The notes: generated by a model from the sequence alone, not told the origin. DNA of 64,000 nucleotides from JBKBMT01 sp046295655 (GCA_046295655.1 JBKBMT010000001.1:1-64000), one strand, 5' to 3'. Counted from the stretch's first letter, positions 53,241 through 63,031 are shown. Numbers and translations: made by a program.

Positions 53241-55987
53241 TGTGGGTAATCGGTCCGGTCGGCTTCACCGCGCCGCTCCTGCTTTGGGGGCTTCTGGCGC
53301 TTCCGGTCCTGTGGTGGCTGTTGCGTGCGGTCCCCCCGGCGCCCATCCGCCGCCGCTTTCCCGGGGTGGCCCTGCTGCTCGGGCTGCGGGACGAGGAGGT
53401 GGAGACGGATCGCACGCCGTGGTGGCTGCTCGCGTTGCGCATGCTGGCGATCGCGGCGTTGATCGTCGGGTTTGCCGGGCCGGTCCTGAACCCGCAGGAA
53501 CGCCAGGCCGGAACGGGGCCGCTTCTTGTCGCGCTTGACGGATCCTGGGCCGACGCACGTGACTGGCCGCGGCGGATAGACCGCGCACAGGCGCTGATCG
53601 AGGAAGCGGGCCGCGACGGCCGCCCGGTTGCCGTGGTGCTGCTGACCGACCCGCCACCGGGGCCGGTTCCGTTCCAGCCGGCCGCGAGCTGGGCGGCGCG
53701 GCTTCCCGGGCTGACCCCGCGACCGTGGGAGCCGCGGGCGGCGGCCTGGGCGGCCGGGCTGACCGGCAGTTTCGAGACCTACTGGATGTCCGACGGGCTC
53801 GACCGCCCGGACCGCACGGCCGTTCTTGCCGCTTTCGAGGCACGCGGGCCGGTCACGGTGTTCGAGGGCATCCGCCCGGTTCTGGCCCTTGCCCCGACTG
53901 CCTTCGAGGCCGGCAGCGTCCGGCTTGCTGCCCTGCGCAGCCAGAGTGCCGATGCCGGCACCACGACAGCCACCGCGCGCGGCCCGGACCCGCAGGGGAT
54001 CGAGCGCGAGCTGGGGCGCATCGATCTGGACTTCGAGGCCGGCGAGATGCGGGCCGAGGCGGTGCTGGACCTTCCGCCGGAACTACGCAACCGGATCACG
54101 CGGTTCGAAATTCCGGGCGAACGCTCGGCCGCGGCGGTGGTTCTGGCAGACGACAGCCTGCGCCGGCGCAAGGTCGCGCTGATCTCGGCACGGGAGGATC
54201 GCGAACGGCTGCAGCTTCTGTCGCCGGTGCATTATCTGCGACAGGCGCTCGATCCGGTGGCCGAGATCCTTGACGGCAGCCTGGCGGACGTTCTGCTGGC
54301 CAGCCCCGATGTCATCGTCCTGGCCGATGTGGCGCGGCTGGCGTTCTCGGAAGCCGAGGCAGTTCGGGAATGGGTGGAGCGGGGCGGGCTGCTGCTGCGG
54401 TTTGCCGGCCCGCGCCTTGCGGCAAGCGATGTCGGCCGGGCCGACGACGACCCTCTGCTGCCGGTTCGTCTGCGCGAAGGCGGCCGGACGGTCGGCGGGG
54501 CAATGAGCTGGGGCGAACCACGGCAGCTTGCACCCTTCCCGGAGGGCTCGCCGTTCCGCGGCCTGACCATCCCCGAGGAGGTCACGATCACCTCGCAAGT
54601 GCTCGCCCAGCCCGATCCCGACCTTGGCGAACGGACCATCGCGGCGCTGGCCGACGGCACGCCGCTGGTGACGCGGCGCATCATCGGCCAGGGTCAGGTC
54701 GTCCTGTTCCATGTCACCGCGAATGCCGACTGGTCCAGCCTGCCGCTGTCGGGCCTGTTCGTGCAGATGCTGGAACGGCTTGCCGTCTCGGCCCGTGCCG
54801 CCGCACCCGACGCGGCCGATCTGACGGGCGAGACCTGGCAGGCCGAGGTGCTGCTCGACGCCTTTGGCGCGGCGCAGGAGGCCGACCGACTTGCCGGTGT
54901 GGCGGGCGAACGTCTCGCCGCCGCCCTGGCCGGCGATGGCACGTCGCCGGAGCTTCCGCCGGGCCTTTACCGATCCGGCGACCGGACCATCGCCCTGAAC
55001 GTGATCGGCGCTGACCGGGCGCTTGTCCCCGCCACCTGGCCCGCGCGTGTCCCCGTCGAGGGCCTGGCGGTCCTGCGGGAACAAGGGCTGAAGGGAATGG
55101 TTCTGGCGGTTGCCCTGTCGGCCCTCTTGATCGACATCCTGGCGACCCTGTGGCTGTCGGGGCGCCTGCGCGGTGCCGTCGCGCTGCTGGCGCTGGCCCT
55201 GCTGCCGCTACCGCAGACCGCGCGCGCCGACGACTCCCTGGCGATCCGCGCGACCCGCGACGTGGTGCTGGCTCATGTGCTGACCGGCGATCCCCGGGTG
55301 GATCGTATGGCCGAGGCGGGGCTTCGGGGCCTGGGGCAGGTGCTCTACAACCGCACCACCATCGAGCCGGCAGCACCAATCGGGGTCGATATCGAGAATG
55401 ACGAACTCGCGTTCTTTCCCTTCCTCTACTGGCCCGTGACGGTCGAGATGCCGCTGCCTTCGGCGGCCGCCTACCGCAAACTCAACCAGTATCTGCGCAG
55501 CGGCGGCATGATCCTGTTCGACACCCGCGACGCGGACGTGGCGGGCTTTGGCGGGGCGACACCCGAGGGCAGGCGGCTTCAGCTTCTGGCGGCGCCGCTC
55601 GACATTCCACCCCTCGAACCGGTCCCTGAGGATCATGTCCTGACCCGCACCTTCTACCTCATCCAGGACTTTCCCGGCCGTCATGCCGGCCGCACGGTCT
55701 GGGTCGAGGCCGCGCCGCCCGACGCGGAACTTGCCGAAGGCATGCCGTTCCGCAATCTGAACGACGGGGTGACGCCGGTGGTGATCGGCGGGAACGACTG
55801 GGCTTCGGCCTGGGCGACCGACGAGCGCGGATCGGTCATGTTCCCGATCGGACGGGGTTTCTCGGGCGAGCGCCAGCGCGAGATCGCCTATCGTTTCGGC
55901 GTCAATCTGATCATGCATGTGCTCACGGGGAACTACAAATCCGACCAGGTTCACGTGCCTGCGCTGCTTGAAAGGTTGGGGCAGTGA
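53240..55987 (+). CDS. Large DUF4159 membrane protein with BatA-like N terminus
   Basis: A 915-residue membrane protein. Its N terminus resembles BatA-type proteins, with two helices (about 8-28 and 60-80; PLLLWGLLALPVLWWLLRA and LLALRMLAIAALIVGFAGPV) separated by a cytoplasmic loop. A large periplasmic region follows, then two helices near 625-660, a signal-like segment, and a C-terminal DUF4159 domain (about 670-910; FFPFLYWPVTVEMPLP and GGMILFDTRDADVAGFG). The metal-ion site is degenerate (LVALDGSWADA). It is the third gene of the MoxR unit, its start overlapping the DUF58 stop as TGATG. Confidence 0.8.
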   Translation: MWVIGPVGFTAPLLLWGLLALPVLWWLLRAVPPAPIRRRFPGVALLLGLRDEEVETDRTPWWLLALRMLAIAALIVGFAGPVLNPQERQAGTGPLLVALDGSWADARDWPRRIDRAQALIEEAGRDGRPVAVVLLTDPPPGPVPFQPAASWAARLPGLTPRPWEPRAAAWAAGLTGSFETYWMSDGLDRPDRTAVLAAFEARGPVTVFEGIRPVLALAPTAFEAGSVRLAALRSQSADAGTTTATARGPDPQGIERELGRIDLDFEAGEMRAEAVLDLPPELRNRITRFEIPGERSAAAVVLADDSLRRRKVALISAREDRERLQLLSPVHYLRQALDPVAEILDGSLADVLLASPDVIVLADVARLAFSEAEAVREWVERGGLLLRFAGPRLAASDVGRADDDPLLPVRLREGGRTVGGAMSWGEPRQLAPFPEGSPFRGLTIPEEVTITSQVLAQPDPDLGERTIAALADGTPLVTRRIIGQGQVVLFHVTANADWSSLPLSGLFVQMLERLAVSARAAAPDAADLTGETWQAEVLLDAFGAAQEADRLAGVAGERLAAALAGDGTSPELPPGLYRSGDRTIALNVIGADRALVPATWPARVPVEGLAVLREQGLKGMVLAVALSALLIDILATLWLSGRLRGAVALLALALLPLPQTARADDSLAIRATRDVVLAHVLTGDPRVDRMAEAGLRGLGQVLYNRTTIEPAAPIGVDIENDELAFFPFLYWPVTVEMPLPSAAAYRKLNQYLRSGGMILFDTRDADVAGFGGATPEGRRLQLLAAPLDIPPLEPVPEDHVLTRTFYLIQDFPGRHAGRTVWVEAAPPDAELAEGMPFRNLNDGVTPVVIGGNDWASAWATDERGSVMFPIGRGFSGERQREIAYRFGVNLIMHVLTGNYKSDQVHVPALLERLGQ

Positions 55988-58062
55988 CGCGCGGCTCGAT
56001 CATCCTCGACCCGCTGATCGGGCTCTGGCCGCTTGCCGTCCTGGCCACGGCTGCCGCGCTGCTGCTGGCCTTCGCGCTCTGGCGCGGGTTGTCGGGCGGT
56101 TGGCTGCGCCTTCTCGGGGCCGTCGCCCTGCTTGCGGCGCTTGCCAACCCCTCGCTTCAGCAGGAGGAACGGGCCGCGTTGTCGGACATCGTCCTTGTTG
56201 TGGTCGATGCGAGCGCAAGCCAGCGGATCGCGGACCGTGCCGCCCAGACCGAAGCCGCACTGGAGGCCGTGCTCGCCCGACTGTCGCGGATGGAGAATAC
56301 CGAGGTCCGCGTCGTCCGCGTGGGCGATTCCGGGGCGGACGAGGGCACGCTGGCCATGACCGCGCTGGCCGAGGCGGTCGCCGATCTTCCGCGTGCGCGG
56401 ATCGCCGGGACGATCCTGATCTCGGACGGCCAGATCCATGATGCCGAGCTTGCCCCCGACCTGCCGGCGCCGATGCACCTGCTGCTGACCGGCCGTGAAA
56501 CCGACTGGGACCGCCGGCTGATCGTTCGCCGCGCCCCCGCCTTCGCCATCCTGGGCGAGCCGGTGACGCTGACGCTGCGCATCGAGGATCAGGGCCGCGT
56601 ACCTGCCACGGTTGCAGGGGCGGCCGCGTTGTCCGTCACCGTCGCGGGCGACGAGCCGATGAGCTTTCGGGTGCCGGTCGGCCAGGATTTCGATGTGCCG
56701 GTGGTGCTGCCGCACGGCGGCATGAACGTGCTCCAGTTCTCGGTCGCCGCGGAGGCGGGCGAACTGACCGACCGCAACAATTCGGCGATCGTGCAGATCA
56801 ACGCCGTGCGGGACCGGTTGCGCGTCCTGCTGGTTTCGGGAGAGCCGCATGCCGGCGAAAGGGTCTGGCGCAACCTGCTGAAATCGGATGCGTCGGTTGA
56901 CCTTGTGCACTTCACGATCCTGCGGCCGCCGGAAAAGCAGGACGGCGTGCCGGTGACAGAACTTTCGCTGATCGCATTCCCGACCCGGGAACTGTTCGTC
57001 GAGAAGATCGAGGAATTCGACCTGATCATCTTCGACCGCTACCGCCGCCGCGGCATTCTTCCTTCGGCCTATATCGACAACGTCCGCACCTATGCCGAAC
57101 GTGGTGGCGCGGTCCTGATCTCGTCAGGGCCCGAGTTCGGATCCGCCGACAGTCTGTGGCGGTCGCCGCTTGCAGATATCTTGCCCATCACGCCCACCAG
57201 CCGGGTGATCGAAGAGGGCTTCCGACCCGAGCTGACCGAGACCGGCCGCCGGCATCCCGTGACCGAAGGTCTGGAGCGCCAGACCCCCGAGGGTGGGTGG
57301 GGCCGCTGGTTCCGCCAGATCGAGGTTTCGGCGATCGGCGGGCAGGTGGTGATGGAGGGCATCGACGGCAGGCCGCTTCTGGTGCTCGACCGGGTGGGCG
57401 AGGGACGGGTCGCGATGCTGGCCTCGGATCACATCTGGCTGTGGGGGCGCGGCTATGAAGGCGGCGGTCCGCAACTGGAACTGCTGCGCCGTCTCGCGCA
57501 CTGGATGATGAAGGAACCGGAACTCGAGGAAGAGACCTTGCAGGCCGTGGCAACCGGCCAGCGACTTACGGTCACGCGCCGCACGCTGGGCGACGTCGCA
57601 GGGGACGTCACGATTATCGGCCCGGACGGCACTGAGACGATACTGGAACTGACCGAAGCCGCGCCGGGGCGGTTCGAGGCAGGCTGGGACGCACCCGACA
57701 TCGGCCTTTACCGGCTCAGCGACGGGGTGCTGACCGCGGTCGTGGCGCTGGGGCCGGCGGCACCGCGCGAGTTCGTCGAGACCATCGCCTCGGCCGAACC
57801 GATGGCAGAGGCCATCGCCGCCCGCCGCGGCGGGGCGCTGCGGTTGGAGGCCGGGGTGCCCGAGATCCGCCGCGTGGGCGAGGGGCGCGTCGCCGCCGGG
57901 CGCGGGTGGATCGGGATCACCCCTCGCGGTGCCTTCCTGACCGAGGACATCCGGCTCGACCCGCTGTTGCCGCCCTGGGGCTGGCTGCTGCTGGCTGCTG
58001 CGCTCGCGGTTGGTGCCTGGCTGCGCGAAGGGCGCGGGCATTCCCCCGCGCCGAACGCCTGA
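55984..58062 (+). CDS. Membrane protein with VWA-like and glutamine-amidotransferase-like domains, unknown
   Basis: A 692-residue protein with two N-terminal helices (LWPLAVLATAAALLLAFALW and LGAVALLAALANP), then a domain whose motif IVLVVVDASASQRIAD fits the DxSxS of a VWA metal site. A class I glutamine-amidotransferase-like region (about 275-450; RLRVLLVSGEPHAGERVWRN to ISSGPEFGSADSLWRSPL) lacks a clear catalytic cysteine. A C-terminal helix PPWGWLLLAAALAVGAWL ends the protein. The GTG start overlaps the preceding stop as GTGA. It is the last gene of the MoxR unit and likely its main periplasmic partner. Function unknown. Confidence 0.75.
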   Translation: MTRGSIILDPLIGLWPLAVLATAAALLLAFALWRGLSGGWLRLLGAVALLAALANPSLQQEERAALSDIVLVVVDASASQRIADRAAQTEAALEAVLARLSRMENTEVRVVRVGDSGADEGTLAMTALAEAVADLPRARIAGTILISDGQIHDAELAPDLPAPMHLLLTGRETDWDRRLIVRRAPAFAILGEPVTLTLRIEDQGRVPATVAGAAALSVTVAGDEPMSFRVPVGQDFDVPVVLPHGGMNVLQFSVAAEAGELTDRNNSAIVQINAVRDRLRVLLVSGEPHAGERVWRNLLKSDASVDLVHFTILRPPEKQDGVPVTELSLIAFPTRELFVEKIEEFDLIIFDRYRRRGILPSAYIDNVRTYAERGGAVLISSGPEFGSADSLWRSPLADILPITPTSRVIEEGFRPELTETGRRHPVTEGLERQTPEGGWGRWFRQIEVSAIGGQVVMEGIDGRPLLVLDRVGEGRVAMLASDHIWLWGRGYEGGGPQLELLRRLAHWMMKEPELEEETLQAVATGQRLTVTRRTLGDVAGDVTIIGPDGTETILELTEAAPGRFEAGWDAPDIGLYRLSDGVLTAVVALGPAAPREFVETIASAEPMAEAIAARRGGALRLEAGVPEIRRVGEGRVAAGRGWIGITPRGAFLTEDIRLDPLLPPWGWLLLAAALAVGAWLREGRGHSPAPNA

Positions 58063-58147
58063 CGAAAACACCGTTTCGTGAACTGGCCGGTTCGGTGCAG
58101 GATCGGCGCACCCGGTTCCCCGGGATTGATTCGCATGGGGTTTTGTC

Positions 58148-59377
58148 ATGGCCGATATCGATGTGGCGATCGTTGGTGCGGGTGCGGCGGGTCTTGGTGC
58201 CGCAAAGGTTCTGCGCGACGCAGGGCGGAGTGTCACGGTCGTCGAGGCGATGGACCGGATCGGCGGACGCGCCTGGACCACCGACACCGATTTCGGCGTT
58301 CCGTTCGACATCGGCTGCGCCTGGCTGCACGCGTCCGACCGGAACCCCTTCTTCCCCGAGGCGCAGGCGGCGGGCTGGACGCTTTATCATCACGACATGG
58401 CGCTGGACCATCTCTGGTTCGGCACGCGCAAGGCGACGCCCGAGGAGATGGAGCGCATGGTCGAGGCCGAGGCAGCGCTGAGGGCGTGCATCGAAGCGCA
58501 CGACGGGCCGGACGACCGCCTCTCGTCCCTGATCTCGGAATGCCACTGCCTGCGCGCGGCCGCCACCTTCTCGGGGCCCATGGACTTCGGCAAGGACGAC
58601 GACGAGATCTCGATTGCGGACTACCGGGCGGCCGAGGATCTGGACCCGAACTATTTCACCCGCGAAGGGTTCGGCGCGCTTGTCCACCGCTGGGGGGCGG
58701 ATGTGCCGGTCACGCTGAGCTGTCCCGCGCGCCGGATCCGCTGGGACGGCCGCGACGTGCAGGTGGAGACCGACAAGGGCACGATCCGGTGCCGGGCGGT
58801 GATCGTGACTGCCTCGACCGGGGTTCTGATGTTCGACGAGATCGCCTTCACGCCGGCGCTTCCCGACAGTCACCTGGAGGCGATCTTTGACCTGCCGATG
58901 GGCCTGCTGACGAAGATCCCGCTGCGGGTGCGCGGGACAAGGCTGGGCCTTGCGCCTTTCGATGACCTTCTCATCGAACGCAAGGCGCGGCATGACCTGT
59001 TCTTCCTGTGCTTCCCCTTCGACCTCGATCTGATGGTCGGCTTCGTCGGCGGCGACTTCGCCTGGGAGATGGAGGCCGCCGGCGAACAGGCGGCAGTCGA
59101 ATTCTGCACCAATCGACTGGTCGATATCTTCGGCAGCGATGTCCGGCGCCATGTGGACCATGGGATCATGACCAACTGGAGCTCCGAACGCTGGATTCGC
59201 GGTGCCTATGCGGTGGCAAGCCCGGGGCGCGCATCCGCGCGGACAACGCTTTCCCAGCCGGTCGGGAACCGGATCTGGTTCGCGGGCGAGGCGCTGGCCG
59301 GCGGGTTGATGCAGACCGCGGCAGGGGCGCGCATCTCGGGCGAAAATGCCGCGAGGTCGCTCCTTGCGACCCTATGA
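58148..59377 (+). CDS. FAD-dependent amine oxidase-like protein
   Basis: A 409-residue flavoprotein with the dinucleotide-binding motif VAIVGAGAAGLGAAKVLRDA, the GGRAWT FAD-contact loop, and a C-terminal FAD block IWFAGEALAGGLMQTAAGAR. It resembles polyamine oxidases or flavin monoamine oxidases in size and order. No signal peptide or covalent-FAD cysteine is seen. The substrate cannot be named. It stands 85 bp after the MoxR unit and converges on the DUF599 gene with a 6-bp overlap. Confidence 0.82.
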   Translation: MADIDVAIVGAGAAGLGAAKVLRDAGRSVTVVEAMDRIGGRAWTTDTDFGVPFDIGCAWLHASDRNPFFPEAQAAGWTLYHHDMALDHLWFGTRKATPEEMERMVEAEAALRACIEAHDGPDDRLSSLISECHCLRAAATFSGPMDFGKDDDEISIADYRAAEDLDPNYFTREGFGALVHRWGADVPVTLSCPARRIRWDGRDVQVETDKGTIRCRAVIVTASTGVLMFDEIAFTPALPDSHLEAIFDLPMGLLTKIPLRVRGTRLGLAPFDDLLIERKARHDLFFLCFPFDLDLMVGFVGGDFAWEMEAAGEQAAVEFCTNRLVDIFGSDVRRHVDHGIMTNWSSERWIRGAYAVASPGRASARTTLSQPVGNRIWFAGEALAGGLMQTAAGARISGENAARSLLATL

Positions 59378-60064
59378 CCGGCCGAGGATGACGGCCCGTG
59401 ACCGCGAGGCGAATTCCCGGCGCAGCATCACGAGGCCGGTCGCGCCGACCGCAAGCAGGAGCGGCATGGGCCCCAGCAGCCACGCCATCGCCGCCATCCC
59501 GAAATAGACTGCATGAAGCCCCCGGTTGAAACTTCGCGCCGCCGTGATGTTGATCTCGGCCGCCTGCGCCGCGCGGGGGTAGCAGCGGGGATCCTCGGGG
59601 TCGTTCGGCACCGAAGCCATCATCAGCGCGCAATAGCCGAACAGCCGGTGCGCCCAGACGAACTTGAGCAGCGCATTGGCCAGGAACAGCATCACCAGAA
59701 GGATCTTCACCTCCAGAACGAATCGCGTGGCGTTCAGCGTGAAGTCCGCCGCCACGCCGGCCAGCCGGTCGGCATTGCCCAGCAGGGCGACGCCGCCGCC
59801 GAGCGCGATCATGCAGGCCGAGGCCAGAAAGGCGGTTCCCTGCCGCAGGCTGTCCAGAACCGTGGCGTCGAAGATCCGCGGCTGACGGGTCACAAAGGCC
59901 CGCATCCACTCGCGCCGCACTTCGGCCATCAGCGATGCGACCGAGGGGCGTGCGACCGGCGGATTCTCGATCAACCAGCCCAACCCGACCCATACCAGCA
60001 GAAGCGCCCCGACGGCGCCGAGGTCGAATACAGTGAAGCCGGGCGTGGACAGGGCGGCGATCAT
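59372..60064 (-). CDS. DUF599 family membrane protein
   Basis: A 230-residue inner-membrane protein with about four helices, including FTVFDLGAVGALLLVWVGLG and LLGPMPLLLAVGATGLVML. Conserved DUF599 features are WMRAFVTRQPRIFDATVLDS and KFVWAHRLFGYCALMMAS. Function unknown. It is divergent from glcD, with 99 bp between them. Confidence 0.85.
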   Translation of the reverse strand: MIAALSTPGFTVFDLGAVGALLLVWVGLGWLIENPPVARPSVASLMAEVRREWMRAFVTRQPRIFDATVLDSLRQGTAFLASACMIALGGGVALLGNADRLAGVAADFTLNATRFVLEVKILLVMLFLANALLKFVWAHRLFGYCALMMASVPNDPEDPRCYPRAAQAAEINITAARSFNRGLHAVYFGMAAMAWLLGPMPLLLAVGATGLVMLRREFASRSRAVILGRS

Positions 60065-60134
60065 TGCGGCACCCTATCCGCGGCCAGCTGCCCGGAAAAG
60101 CCGCTGCAAATCCTCGCTTGCGAATCCGGTGAAA

Positions 60135-60155
60135 TTGGTTAAGTTATATTACCAA
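60135..60155. promoter_or_regulatory. Palindrome in AT-rich patch upstream of glcD
   Basis: TTGGT (60135-60139) and ACCAA (60151-60155) form an inverted repeat with an 11-bp centre (TAAGTTATATT), 9 bp before the glcD start. It is a striking AT-rich island in a GC-rich neighbourhood. It could be an operator for a GntR-type regulator such as GlcC, whose relatives use TTGGT/ACCAA-type arms, but no regulator gene is present in the window. Confidence 0.4.
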
Positions 60156-60163
60156 ATCTGGGG

Positions 60164-61603
60164 GTGACTGTGCAGCTGCCCGAGCCTGACGGCCGCGTTC
60201 TTTCCCGCAAGGCTGTGATCGTCGCGCGTCTTCGTGCGGTCTTGCCGGCCGATGCGGTGATCGACGCCGAAGAAGAACTGCGGGCCTACGAATGCGATGC
60301 GCTTACGGCCTATCGCTGCCTTCCGTTCGCGGTGGTGTTGCCGCGAACGACGGCCGAAGTGTCCGAGATCCTGCGGATCTGCCATGGCGAAGGTGTACCG
60401 GTGGTGCCGCGCGGTTCCGGCACAAGCCTTGCGGGCGGTGCCATGCCGACCGCCGACAGCGTGATCATCGGCGTCGGCCGGATGAACGAGATCCTCGAGA
60501 CGGACTACGAGAACCGCTTCATCCGGGTTCAGGCGGGCCGCACCAACCTGTCGGTGACCGGCGCTGTAGAAGCCGAGGGGTTCTTCTATGCCCCGGATCC
60601 GTCCAGCCAGCTGGCCTGCGCGATCGCCGGCAACATCGCCATGAACTCGGGCGGGGCGCATTGTCTGAAATATGGCGTGACCACCAACAATCTGCTGGGC
60701 GTGACCATCGTCCTGATGGATGGATCCGTGGTCGAGCTCGGCGGGCCGTTCATGGACGCACCGGGCCTCGATCTGCTGGGTGTTGTCTGCGGGTCGGAGG
60801 GCCAGCTTGGCATCGTGACCGAAGCCACGCTGCGGATCCTGCCGAAACCCGAGGGTGCCCGCCCGGTGCTGATCGGTTTCGATTCGAACGAGGTGGCGGG
60901 CGCCTGCGTTTCCGACATCATCCGCGCCGGCGTCCTGCCCGTGGCGATCGAATTCATGGATCGCCCGTGCATCCGCGCCTGCGAGGATTTCGCGAGGGCC
61001 GGATACCCCGATTGCGAGGCGCTGCTGATCGTCGAGGTCGAAGGGTCGGATGCCGAGATCGACGAACAGCTTGGCCTGATCCGTCAGATCGCCATGCGCC
61101 ATGATCCGGTGGAATTCCGCGAAAGCCGGTCGGAGGAGGAATCGAAGAAGATCTGGCTGGGCCGCAAGTCCGCCTTCGGTGCGATGGGTCAGATCAACGA
61201 CTACATGTGTCTGGACGGCACGATCCCGGTCAGCCAACTGCCTTTCGTCCTGCGCCGCATCGGCGAGATGAGCCGCGAGTTCGGGCTGGACGTGGCCAAC
61301 GTGTTCCATGCCGGCGACGGCAACATGCACCCCCTGATCCTGTTTGACGCCAACAAGCCCGGTGATCTGGAACGCTGCGAAGCCTTCGGGGCGGCGATCC
61401 TGCGTCTGTGTGTCGAAGTGGGCGGCTGTCTGACCGGCGAACACGGCGTCGGAATCGAGAAGCGCGATCTGATGGTTGACCAGTTCTCGCCGGAGGACAT
61501 GGAGGCGCAGATGCGCGTCAAGGACGTTTTCGATCCGAAGTGGCTGCTGAACCCGGCCAAGGTCTTTCCGCTCCATGTCAGCGCGCCGCGGCGGGTGGCC
61601 TGA
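60164..61603 (+). CDS. glcD: Glycolate oxidase FAD subunit GlcD
   Basis: GlcD is the FAD-binding catalytic subunit of glycolate oxidase, which converts glycolate to glyoxylate with electrons passed to quinone. The 479-residue product has the PCMH FAD domain with VPRGSGTSLAGGAMP, DPSSQLACAIAGNIAMNSGG and CGSEGQLGIVTEATLRILPK. The C-terminal cap has NVFHAGDGNMHPLILFD and GGCLTGEHGVGIEKRDL, the catalytic and metal-site histidines. The start is GTG 60164 or, with better GGGGG spacing, GTG 60170. It is the first gene of the glc operon. Confidence 0.95.
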   Translation: MTVQLPEPDGRVLSRKAVIVARLRAVLPADAVIDAEEELRAYECDALTAYRCLPFAVVLPRTTAEVSEILRICHGEGVPVVPRGSGTSLAGGAMPTADSVIIGVGRMNEILETDYENRFIRVQAGRTNLSVTGAVEAEGFFYAPDPSSQLACAIAGNIAMNSGGAHCLKYGVTTNNLLGVTIVLMDGSVVELGGPFMDAPGLDLLGVVCGSEGQLGIVTEATLRILPKPEGARPVLIGFDSNEVAGACVSDIIRAGVLPVAIEFMDRPCIRACEDFARAGYPDCEALLIVEVEGSDAEIDEQLGLIRQIAMRHDPVEFRESRSEEESKKIWLGRKSAFGAMGQINDYMCLDGTIPVSQLPFVLRRIGEMSREFGLDVANVFHAGDGNMHPLILFDANKPGDLERCEAFGAAILRLCVEVGGCLTGEHGVGIEKRDLMVDQFSPEDMEAQMRVKDVFDPKWLLNPAKVFPLHVSAPRRVA

Positions 61604-61621
61604 GTGCCCGAAGGATTTCCG

Positions 61622-62707
61622 ATGCGCCCGACCGACGAGTCTGAGCTTGCCGAGGCCGTGCGGTCGGGCCACGGGCGCCTGACGATCCGTGGCGGCGGAA
61701 CGCGCCGGCCATGGCCCGTGACCGGGCGGGTGCTCGATACCGGGGCGATCACCGGGATCGTCACCTATGAACCGGGGGCCCTGACGCTGGTCGTGCGCGC
61801 CGGAACGTCGCTTGCCGAGATCGAGACGCTTCTGCGCGGCGAAGGCCAGCACCTCCCGTTCGAACCGCCGGATCTGCGCGGCCTGCTGGGCCGGACCGGC
61901 GAACCGACCATCGGCGGAGTTGCCGCAGCCAATGCCTCGGGGCCTAGGCGGGTTCAGGCGGGCGCGTGCCGCGACTACCTTCTTGGCATCCGTCTGGTCG
62001 ATGGCACCGGCACCGTGGTGCGCAATGGCGGACGGGTGATGAAGAACGTGACCGGCTACGATCTGGTCAAGCTGGCCGCCGGCAGCAACGGCAGCCTCGG
62101 CGTGCTGACCGAAATCGCGCTCAAGATCCTGCCGCGGCCGGAAACCGTCGCGACGCTTGTGATCGAGGGGCTCGACGACGCTGCCGCGGTCCAGGCGATG
62201 GCCCGGGCGCTCGGCTCACCCTACGAGGTGTCGGGCGCAGCCCACTGGCCCGGCCAGGGGACCTTTCTCCGGGTCGAGGGCTTTTCCAGCCAGGTCTCGT
62301 ACCGGGCACGGCAACTGCAACGCATCCTGGGCGGCGAGATCGAGGCCGACGCCGCCCGCTGGCCCTCGATCCGCGACGTCGCGCCGTTCCGGCAGGCGCC
62401 GGGCGACGTCTGGCGGCTGTCGGTCAAGCCGACCGAGGCGCCGGCCATCGTCGCGCGCGCCGGCGCTGAGGCAGCGCTTTACGACTGGGGCGGCGGCCTC
62501 GTGTGGTTGCGCATGGCCGAGGGAACCGACCTGCGCGCAAGGCTTGGCCCCTTCAGCGGCCATGCGACGCTGGTGCGCGCGGCGCCGGACACACTTGCGC
62601 GACTTGGGGTGTTCCACCCCGAGGCGCCGGGTGTCGCCGCACTGGCGCGCGGGCTGCGCACCCGGTTCGACCCGCGCGGGCTCTTCAACCCGGGGCTGCC
62701 GGGATGA
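61622..62707 (+). CDS. glcE: Glycolate oxidase FAD-binding subunit GlcE
   Basis: A shortened relative of GlcD that forms the complex with GlcD and GlcF. The 361-residue product has the FAD domain motifs RLTIRGGGTRRPWP, GEPTIGGVAAANASGPRRV and VMKNVTGYDLVKLAAGSNGS, and a short cap domain. An AAGGA precedes the ATG at 61622, which I prefer to GTG 61604. It overlaps the following small gene as ATGA. Confidence 0.93.
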   Translation: MRPTDESELAEAVRSGHGRLTIRGGGTRRPWPVTGRVLDTGAITGIVTYEPGALTLVVRAGTSLAEIETLLRGEGQHLPFEPPDLRGLLGRTGEPTIGGVAAANASGPRRVQAGACRDYLLGIRLVDGTGTVVRNGGRVMKNVTGYDLVKLAAGSNGSLGVLTEIALKILPRPETVATLVIEGLDDAAAVQAMARALGSPYEVSGAAHWPGQGTFLRVEGFSSQVSYRARQLQRILGGEIEADAARWPSIRDVAPFRQAPGDVWRLSVKPTEAPAIVARAGAEAALYDWGGGLVWLRMAEGTDLRARLGPFSGHATLVRAAPDTLARLGVFHPEAPGVAALARGLRTRFDPRGLFNPGLPG

Positions 62708-63027
62708 TCGCGGCATTGCTTCTGCTCGTCGGGGTGCCGATCGCGGCTTATCTGTCGCTGGTCACGCTGGACCAGGGACGGCCCGCCCAGTTGGGCATCG
62801 TGCTTGCGGCGGTCATCGCCACGGCAGCCTATCTGTTGTCGGGCGAGGGGACCTTCGTGCGGCTGGTGGCCATCCTGACCGGGGGTGCGGTGGCACTGGC
62901 GGCGCTTGTGCAGCTTCTGCGCAGTTTCCTGCCGGCGGAGCGTGGAGCATGGGTCTATCCGGCGCTCGTGGTGCTGGCACTGGCCGGCGCCGTGCTTCCG
63001 GCGCTGAGGCTGATCGGCGGGGTCTGA
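62704..63027 (+). CDS. Small hydrophobic membrane protein, unknown, in the glc operon
   Basis: A 107-residue protein with three or four hydrophobic segments (IAALLLLVGVPIAAYLSLVT, LGIVLAAVIATAAYLLSG, LVAILTGGAVALAALVQLLR and YPALVVLALAGAVLPALRL). The ATG overlaps the glcE stop as ATGA, so it should be translated with the operon. No family is recognised and no catalytic or ligand motif is visible. A role in membrane attachment of the oxidase or in transport of glycolate is speculation. Confidence 0.65.
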   Translation: MIAALLLLVGVPIAAYLSLVTLDQGRPAQLGIVLAAVIATAAYLLSGEGTFVRLVAILTGGAVALAALVQLLRSFLPAERGAWVYPALVVLALAGAVLPALRLIGGV

Positions 63028-63031
63028 GGCG

